Shown here: one piece after another, positions 59,081 to 64,000 of the stretch | How positions within the stretch are numbered: the first letter of the stretch is position 1 | How the letters are laid out: each line of letters starts with the position of its first letter | Origin: Oscillospiraceae bacterium | GTDB taxonomy: Bacteria; Bacillota; Clostridia; Oscillospirales; Oscillospiraceae | Direction of reading: 5' to 3' | Assembly (NCBI GenBank): GCA_902778665.1 | Contig: CACYYN010000004.1 | Span: 1 to 64,000, forward strand | DNA length: 64,000 nt | Program-made: the position numbers and the translations under genes | Notes under the pieces: model-generated | Told to the model about the DNA's origin: nothing | The model's database searches: none | What the model saw: only the letters and a program-made list of their open reading frames with translations

Positions 59081-60018
59081 TGGAACAGGCAAAACATATT
59101 CCGGTGCTCCTGCAGGAGTGTCTGGAGAATCTGGCCATCCGGCCGGATGGAATTTATCTGGACGGAACGCTCGGTCTGGGCGGGCATTCCTTTGAAATTG
59201 CCTCCCGGCTTACCTCCGGCCGTCTGATCTGCCTGGACAAGGACGATTTTGCCCTGCGTTCGGCTGCCGAGCGGCTCGCTCCGTTTCGGGAGCGGGTTAC
59301 CTTTGTTCATTCCGATTTTCGCTACGCTTCGGATGTGGTGTCTTCTATGGGCTGCGGACCTGTTCAGGGCATGCTGTTTGATCTCGGCGTGTCTTCGCCC
59401 CAGCTGGACGATGCCTCCCGAGGCTTTTCCTACATGCAGGATGCTCCTCTTGATATGCGGATGGACCGCACTTCCTCTCTTACGGCATCCGATGTGGTGA
59501 ATGGTTATGACGAGGAGGAGCTGGCTCGAATTTTCTTTGAGTATGGGGAAGAGCGTTATTCCAGGCGCATTGCCGCAGCAATCATTTCGGCCAGAGCTGT
59601 CAGCCCTTTGGAGACGACGGGCGAGCTTGTATCTGTCATCCGCTCTGCCATGCCTGCTGCTGCCCTGCGGGAAAAGCAGCATCCGGCCAAGCGGTGTTTT
59701 CAGGCCATCCGCATTGAGGTGAATGATGAGCTGGGAGCCGTGCGTGATATGATGCGTACTGCACCGGATGCTCTTGCACCCGGAGGCCGGCTTTGTGTCA
59801 TCTCTTTCCACTCCCTGGAAGACAGAATTGTAAAAACAGAAATCCAGAAACGGGAAAACGGGTGCACCTGTCCCAGGGAGGCACCGGTATGTACCTGCGG
59901 TTTTATAAGAACGCTGAAAAGCGTCACCCGCAAACCAATCACAGCCTCCGAAAAGGAGCTGGATGAAAATCCACGGTCCCGCAGTGCCAAACTCCGGGTC
60001 GCGGAACGTGTAGGATAA
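59080..60018 (+). CDS. rsmH: 16S rRNA (cytosine1402-N4)-methyltransferase RsmH
   Basis: RsmH (formerly MraW) methylates C1402 in the ribosomal P site. The start HIPVLLQECLENLAIRPDGIYLDGTLGLGGHS, LDKDDFAL, FDLGVSSPQLDDASRGFSY and the C-terminal FHSLEDRIVK are family signatures. The 312-residue length is normal. It is coupled to mraZ. In most Firmicutes ftsL and a transpeptidase gene follow; here murE follows after 17 bases. Confidence 0.96.
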   Translation: MEQAKHIPVLLQECLENLAIRPDGIYLDGTLGLGGHSFEIASRLTSGRLICLDKDDFALRSAAERLAPFRERVTFVHSDFRYASDVVSSMGCGPVQGMLFDLGVSSPQLDDASRGFSYMQDAPLDMRMDRTSSLTASDVVNGYDEEELARIFFEYGEERYSRRIAAAIISARAVSPLETTGELVSVIRSAMPAAALREKQHPAKRCFQAIRIEVNDELGAVRDMMRTAPDALAPGGRLCVISFHSLEDRIVKTEIQKRENGCTCPREAPVCTCGFIRTLKSVTRKPITASEKELDENPRSRSAKLRVAERVG

Positions 60019-60035
60019 GGAACTTCTTTAGCGTT

Positions 60036-61493
60036 ATGAAACTCAATGAACTGACTGAAAAACTAATCATACTGGGGGGCAATGCATCTCCCGACACGGA
60101 GATCACCGGCATTGCCTATAACTCCCGCAGCGTGAAAGAGGGCTATATCTTTGTGGCAATTCGCGGTCTCCAGTCTGACGGGCACCGTTTTATCCCGGCG
60201 GCCGTAAAGGCGGGAGCGGCTGTGATCGTCTGTGAATCTGCACCGGAGGAGGAGATTCCCTATCTTCTGGTGGAGAACAGCCGCCTTGCGCTTTCTCTCC
60301 TCAGTGCAGCCTTCTTCGGCTATCCTGCGAAGGAGATGAAGCTCATCGGCATTACGGGCACCAGCGGCAAAACCACCACCACGCACCTCATCAAGCACAT
60401 GCTGGAGGAGACAACAGGCGACAAGGTGGGTCTTGTGGGCACCAACGGCAATCTGATCGGCAACGAACCGATCCACAGTGAGTTTACCACACCGGAAAGT
60501 CTGGAACTGCAGGGCCTTTTCCGGCACATGGCGGATGCAGGATGTGCCTGGGCAGTGATGGAAGTGTCTTCCCATTCCCTTGCACAGGACAGGGTAGGGG
60601 GGCTGCATTTTGATGTGGCCGCTTACACCAATCTTTCCCAGGATCATCTCGACTTCCATGGAACCATGGAGGCATATGCGCAGGCAAAACGTCGTCTCTT
60701 CGATATGTGCACCCGAGCCTGCTTCAATCTGGATGACGCCTGGACGCATGTGATGATGCAGGGAGTAACATGCCCTATGCTCACATCATCTGCCTCTGAG
60801 GGAACCGCAGCAGATCTGAAAGCGGAAAATATCCGCATGACGGCACAGGGTGTGACCTTCCGTGCCGTTTACCGGGGCGAGGCAGAAGAGGTTTCACTCC
60901 CGATTCCCGGCATGTTTTCTGTCCATAATGCGCTGACAGCTCTTTCCGTCTGCCTCGCTGCGGACATTCCTTTTCATGCCTGTGCTGCGGCACTCTGCAC
61001 GGCAAAGGGTGTGAAGGGCAGAGTGGAGGCAGTGCCGACAGGCAGTGATTATTCCGTTATCATCGACTATTCCCATAAGCCGGACGCACTGGAAAATGTG
61101 CTGAAAACCCTTCGCCCGGTCACGAAAGGCAGGCTCATCACGCTCTTCGGCTGCGGCGGCGACAGGGACAGAACCAAGCGACCCGTGATGGGCAGAGTTG
61201 CAGCCGATTATTCCGACTTTGTCATCGTCACCAGCGATAATCCCCGCACGGAGGATCCTCTTGCCATTATTGCCGAGATCACGGTGGGGCTGAAGGACTC
61301 TGCCACACCCTCCGTAACCATTCCTGACCGGATCGAGGCGATCCATTATGCACTTGACAACGCGCTTGCCGGTGATGTAATATTACTTGCCGGTAAAGGG
61401 CACGAAGACTACCAGATTATCGGCCACGAAAAACATCATATGGATGAACGTGAAATAGTGTCCGATTATCTGAAGGAAAAGGGCATCTTATGA
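60036..61493 (+). CDS. murE: UDP-MurNAc-tripeptide synthetase MurE, probably meso-DAP adding
   Basis: MurE adds the third stem residue to UDP-MurNAc-Ala-Glu. The P-loop is GITGTSGKTTTTHLIKHML, and HQ/EVSSH-type VMEVSSHSLAQDRVGGLHFD is present. The substrate motif SDNPRTEDP (DNPR) is the form that binds meso-diaminopimelate, so the wall is probably DAP-type. The 485-residue length is normal. The Shine-Dalgarno site is weak (aagga about 13 bases before the ATG). The stop overlaps mraY. Confidence 0.95.
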   Translation: MKLNELTEKLIILGGNASPDTEITGIAYNSRSVKEGYIFVAIRGLQSDGHRFIPAAVKAGAAVIVCESAPEEEIPYLLVENSRLALSLLSAAFFGYPAKEMKLIGITGTSGKTTTTHLIKHMLEETTGDKVGLVGTNGNLIGNEPIHSEFTTPESLELQGLFRHMADAGCAWAVMEVSSHSLAQDRVGGLHFDVAAYTNLSQDHLDFHGTMEAYAQAKRRLFDMCTRACFNLDDAWTHVMMQGVTCPMLTSSASEGTAADLKAENIRMTAQGVTFRAVYRGEAEEVSLPIPGMFSVHNALTALSVCLAADIPFHACAAALCTAKGVKGRVEAVPTGSDYSVIIDYSHKPDALENVLKTLRPVTKGRLITLFGCGGDRDRTKRPVMGRVAADYSDFVIVTSDNPRTEDPLAIIAEITVGLKDSATPSVTIPDRIEAIHYALDNALAGDVILLAGKGHEDYQIIGHEKHHMDEREIVSDYLKEKGIL

Positions 61494-62497
61494 GTATCAG
61501 GCTTATTACGGCATTTGTTATATCGGTTCTGTTTGCAACCCTCTTCGGGCGGTTCTATGTTCCGTGGCTCCGCCGGCAGAAGGCCGGGCAGGAGATCCGG
61601 GAGGACGGGCCGACCTGGCACAGCACAAAGGCCGGCACGCCTACCATGGGCGGCGTGATCTTTATTCTCGCCTCCGCTCTCGGTATTTTAACCGTGGGGT
61701 TTGCAGACATGCTGCAGGGGCAGTTTCTGCATTTCTTTGTCTTCCTCTTTGCTCTCGCTTTCGGTGCCATCGGCTTTCTGGATGACTGGGAAAAACTGAA
61801 AAAGAAGCAGAACCTGGGCCTCACGGCAAAGATGAAGTTTCTGCTTCAGCTGGCAGCGGCACTGCTGTTTGTCGTTTTGATGGAGCGCTTCGGCATTATC
61901 AGCAGCCGGGTCTATATCCCTTTCTTCAATCGTTTTCTCACGGTGCCCCGGTGGCTTTACTACATTGCTTCAGCCTTCATTATCTGCGGTACGGTCAATG
62001 CCGTGAATATTACCGACGGGATTGACGGCCTGGCTGCCGGCACATCCATCCCCGTGTTTCTTTTCTTCGTCGCCGTGACCTATCGTACCGGCCGGCATGC
62101 GGAACTGGGCGTATTTGCCTCTTCTCTTCTCGGCGGGCTGGTAGGATTTCTCTTCTACAATTTCAATCCGGCAAGAGTCTTCATGGGTGATACGGGTTCC
62201 CTCTTCCTCGGCGGAGCACTGGCCGCCATGGCCTTTGCCTATGATATGCCGCTTATCCTTGTGACGCTGGGCTTTGTCTTCCTGGTGGAAACCCTCTCCG
62301 ATATTATCCAGGTCACCTACTTCAAGCTCACCCACGGCAAACGTGTGTTTAAAATGGCCCCGTTCCACCATCATCTGGAGCTGGGCGGATGGACGGGGAA
62401 GAAGTGGAAGGAAAAAGAGCTCTTCTGCCTCTTCACCGGTGTCTCCCTCTTTTTTGCCATTCTCTCCTTCCTCGGCGTCGCAGGAAGAACATTCTGA
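61490..62497 (+). CDS. mraY: Phospho-MurNAc-pentapeptide transferase MraY
   Basis: MraY makes lipid I at the membrane from UDP-MurNAc-pentapeptide and undecaprenyl phosphate. Among many membrane helices the conserved loops are readable: PTMGGVIFIL, FLDDWEK, NAVNITDGIDGLAAGTS, NPARVFMGDTGSL and the HHH loop MAPFHHHLELGGW. It has 335 residues. The start overlaps murE (ATGA). A terminator follows, so murD, ftsW and murG are not in this cluster. Confidence 0.96.
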   Translation: MSIRLITAFVISVLFATLFGRFYVPWLRRQKAGQEIREDGPTWHSTKAGTPTMGGVIFILASALGILTVGFADMLQGQFLHFFVFLFALAFGAIGFLDDWEKLKKKQNLGLTAKMKFLLQLAAALLFVVLMERFGIISSRVYIPFFNRFLTVPRWLYYIASAFIICGTVNAVNITDGIDGLAAGTSIPVFLFFVAVTYRTGRHAELGVFASSLLGGLVGFLFYNFNPARVFMGDTGSLFLGGALAAMAFAYDMPLILVTLGFVFLVETLSDIIQVTYFKLTHGKRVFKMAPFHHHLELGGWTGKKWKEKELFCLFTGVSLFFAILSFLGVAGRTF

Positions 62498-62518
62498 ATG
62501 ATCAGCTGCTCTGATAAA

Positions 62519-62547
62519 AATCCGGCCGTATCGGCTGGATTTTTTTC
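62519..62547 (+). terminator. Terminator of the mraZ-mraY operon
   Basis: A 10-bp stem (62519-62528 with 62532-62541, one G-T pair) with a 3-base loop runs into TTTTTTT. It lies 22 bases after the mraY stop. Confidence 0.85.
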
Positions 62548-62694
62548 ATACGGGCTGCTATAATATATGATAAAATATTCATGATCTACCTGCATGAGCC
62601 TTCCCTGGAGAAAATCCACGGGGAGGCAGAGGCCTGGTACGGTGCGGAATAATCCCCGGGGCAGAATCTGCTGCGTGGATATCTCGCTATGATA

Positions 62695-62739
62695 AAAAGC
62701 ATCAGCCGCCTTCCGAAAAGGAAAGCAGCTGATGCTTTT
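62695..62739 (-). terminator. Terminator of proA
   Basis: aaaagcatcagc (62695-62706) pairs perfectly with gctgatgctttt (62728-62739) around an inner small stem. On the minus strand it ends in CTTTTTATC. It lies about 32 bases after the proA stop. Confidence 0.8.
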
Positions 62740-62770
62740 CAATAGGGCATTTATTTCTGTAGGTCCGTTT

Positions 62771-64000
62771 TTATTTCCGGATCTGTCCGTCCCCGGTGAG
62801 GATATAACGGTAGGTGGTCAGCTCCTCCAGCCCCATGGGACCCCGTGCGTGAAGCTTCTGGGTGGAAATGCCCATTTCACACCCCAGCCCGAACATTCCT
62901 CCGTCTGTGAAGCGGGTGGAGGCGTTGATATAGACCGCTGCGCTGTCCACATTGTCGGCAAAGTAGGCGGCGTTTTCCGGCGTCTCTGTGAGAATGGCCT
63001 CGCTGTGATGGGTAGAGTGAAGCGCAATATGCTCCACCGCTTCCTCCACATCCTTTACCACCTTTACGGCCAGAATATAGTCCAGAAACTCCGTGTCAAA
63101 ATCGGTGGGGGAGGCGGGGGTACCGTCTATGATGCCGGCTGCCTCTTCACTCAGCCTCAGCTCCACAGGCACCTTGCCTGCAGCAATGCGCTCATCCACC
63201 AGAAGCTTTTTCAGCTTCGGCAGAAACTCCCGGGCGATGGCACGGTTCACCAGGCAGATTTCCTCCGCATTGCAGACGGAGGGACGCTGGGTTTTGGCGT
63301 TTTCAATGATGCGCAGTGCTTTATCCTGATCAGCCGTTTCGTCCACATAGACGGTGCAAATGCCCGTCCCTGTCTCAATGCAGGGCACGGAGGCGTTCTC
63401 CACGCAGTTGCGGATGAGCCCTGCTCCGCCTCTCGGTATCAGCAGATCCACCTGCCCTTTGGCACGCATCAGCTCCATGGCACTGTCATGGCTTGTGTCA
63501 TCAAGAATGCTGATAAGCTCTTCCGGCAGCCCCTGCTGCTTCAGGCCCGAACGCATGGCGTTTACAATGGCATGGGAGGACCGGAAGGCTTCCTTTCCGC
63601 TGCGAAGGATGCAGACATTTCCGCTTTTCAGGCACAGGGCTGCAGCATCCGAGGTGACGTTGGGCCGGCTTTCGTAGATAATGGCAATCACACCCAGCGG
63701 CACGGCAACCTTTTTCAGTTCAAGCCCGTCAGCTGTTGTACGCTCAGCGAGGATTCTGCCCACAGGGTCGGGCAGGTGCACCACGTCCCGGATGCCCTCT
63801 GCCATGCCGTGAATCCGCTCCTCGGTCAGCAGCAGCCTGTCCAGCTTCACATCGCTGATTTTTCCTCTCGCTGCGTCCATATCGGCGGCATTTTCTTTCA
63901 GGATGTTCTCCGCCTGCTCCTCAATCGCCTTTGCCATGGCGAGAAGGGCGTTGTTCTTCTCCTCACTGCCCAGATGGGCGAGGTGTTTTTTCGCTTCGGC
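62771..64000 (-). CDS. proA: Gamma-glutamyl phosphate reductase, 5' end outside the window
   Basis: ProA reduces gamma-glutamyl phosphate to the semialdehyde with NADPH, the second step of proline synthesis. The frame stays open to the window edge (21 codons past the Met at 63937, including [25 protein letters not shown], which matches the usual ProA start). The true start is therefore to the right of the window. [29 protein letters not shown], the catalytic Cys in [12 protein letters not shown], and [26 protein letters not shown] near the end are family marks. proB would be expected upstream, outside the window. Confidence 0.96.
   Translation of the reverse strand, partial: AEAKKHLAHLGSEEKNNALLAMAKAIEEQAENILKENAADMDAARGKISDVKLDRLLLTEERIHGMAEGIRDVVHLPDPVGRILAERTTADGLELKKVAVPLGVIAIIYESRPNVTSDAAALCLKSGNVCILRSGKEAFRSSHAIVNAMRSGLKQQGLPEELISILDDTSHDSAMELMRAKGQVDLLIPRGGAGLIRNCVENASVPCIETGTGICTVYVDETADQDKALRIIENAKTQRPSVCNAEEICLVNRAIAREFLPKLKKLLVDERIAAGKVPVELRLSEEAAGIIDGTPASPTDFDTEFLDYILAVKVVKDVEEAVEHIALHSTHHSEAILTETPENAAYFADNVDSAAVYINASTRFTDGGMFGLGCEMGISTQKLHARGPMGLEELTTYRYILTGDGQIRK

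Noticed and set aside
62498-62770. A tiny frame at 62581-62652 behind AT-rich sequence
   Set aside because: It has only 23 codons, no ribosome site and no known relatives. The gap is sufficiently explained by the two terminators of mraY and proA.

Overview
The window looks like chromosomal core DNA of a Gram-positive anaerobe of the class Clostridia, probably in the Oscillospiraceae/Ruminococcaceae range. I infer this from gene families and gene order, not from a database search. Pointers are MurT-GatD, TrmFO next to TopA, MutS2, HPr with Ser46, the run PhoH-YbeY-Era-RecO, a T-box leader before valS, TTG and GTG starts with strong Shine-Dalgarno sites, and many near-consensus sigma-A promoters with exactly 17-base spacers. 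I see no rRNA, tRNA, CRISPR array, insertion sequence or intact prophage.

Layout. 1-585 is the 3' end of an ABC-2 type permease. 657-1156 (minus) holds a small HTH protein and a small membrane protein. 1387-3765 is a secreted thioredoxin-domain protein. 3889-8037 (minus) carries a C-terminally truncated MocR-type regulator, an MscS channel, and gatD-murT for lipid II amidation. 8281-10140 is a D,D-carboxypeptidase with a long cytoplasmic tail. About 600 bases without a convincing gene follow, then glnS (minus). 12761-20838 is a branched-chain amino acid block: a candidate attenuator with leader peptide, livKHMGF, and a T-box-controlled valS. Just past valS, on the minus strand, lies an unassigned structured RNA with its own promoter and terminator. 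Two membrane-anchored extracytoplasmic proteins and an EF-G-like GTPase follow on the minus strand.

24884-34892 looks like one long plus-strand operon: lipoprotein, trmH-type methylase, dprA, topA, trmFO, plsX, rnc and a radical SAM gene. glgA, with a lysine-rich tail, sits inverted between rnc and smc. From the smc promoter come smc, ftsY, rdgB and a bifunctional fucokinase/GDP-fucose pyrophosphorylase (fkp). From 44502 come an SPFH/zinc-ribbon protein, murF, ahcY, the free-methionine sulfoxide reductase gene, phoH, ybeY, era, recO and mutS2. Next are the HPr gene, then uvrC-rsmD-coaD with a coiled-coil gene, and a shortened division/cell-wall cluster mraZ-rsmH-murE-mraY behind an MraZ operator of four repeats. 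The right edge holds proA (minus), cut by the window end.

How it fits together. Peptidoglycan synthesis is spread over several blocks (gatD-murT, dacF-like, murF, mraZ-rsmH-murE-mraY). ftsL, the division transpeptidase gene, murD, ftsW and murG are absent from the usual place. Branched-chain amino acid supply appears to be sensed twice within 5 kb: by translation of a leader peptide before the liv genes, and by tRNA-Val charging before valS. The observations most worth checking are the structured RNA at 20845-20980, the liv attenuator, the EF-G-like protein with an altered G4 motif, the GlgA tail, Fkp, and the MraZ operator.
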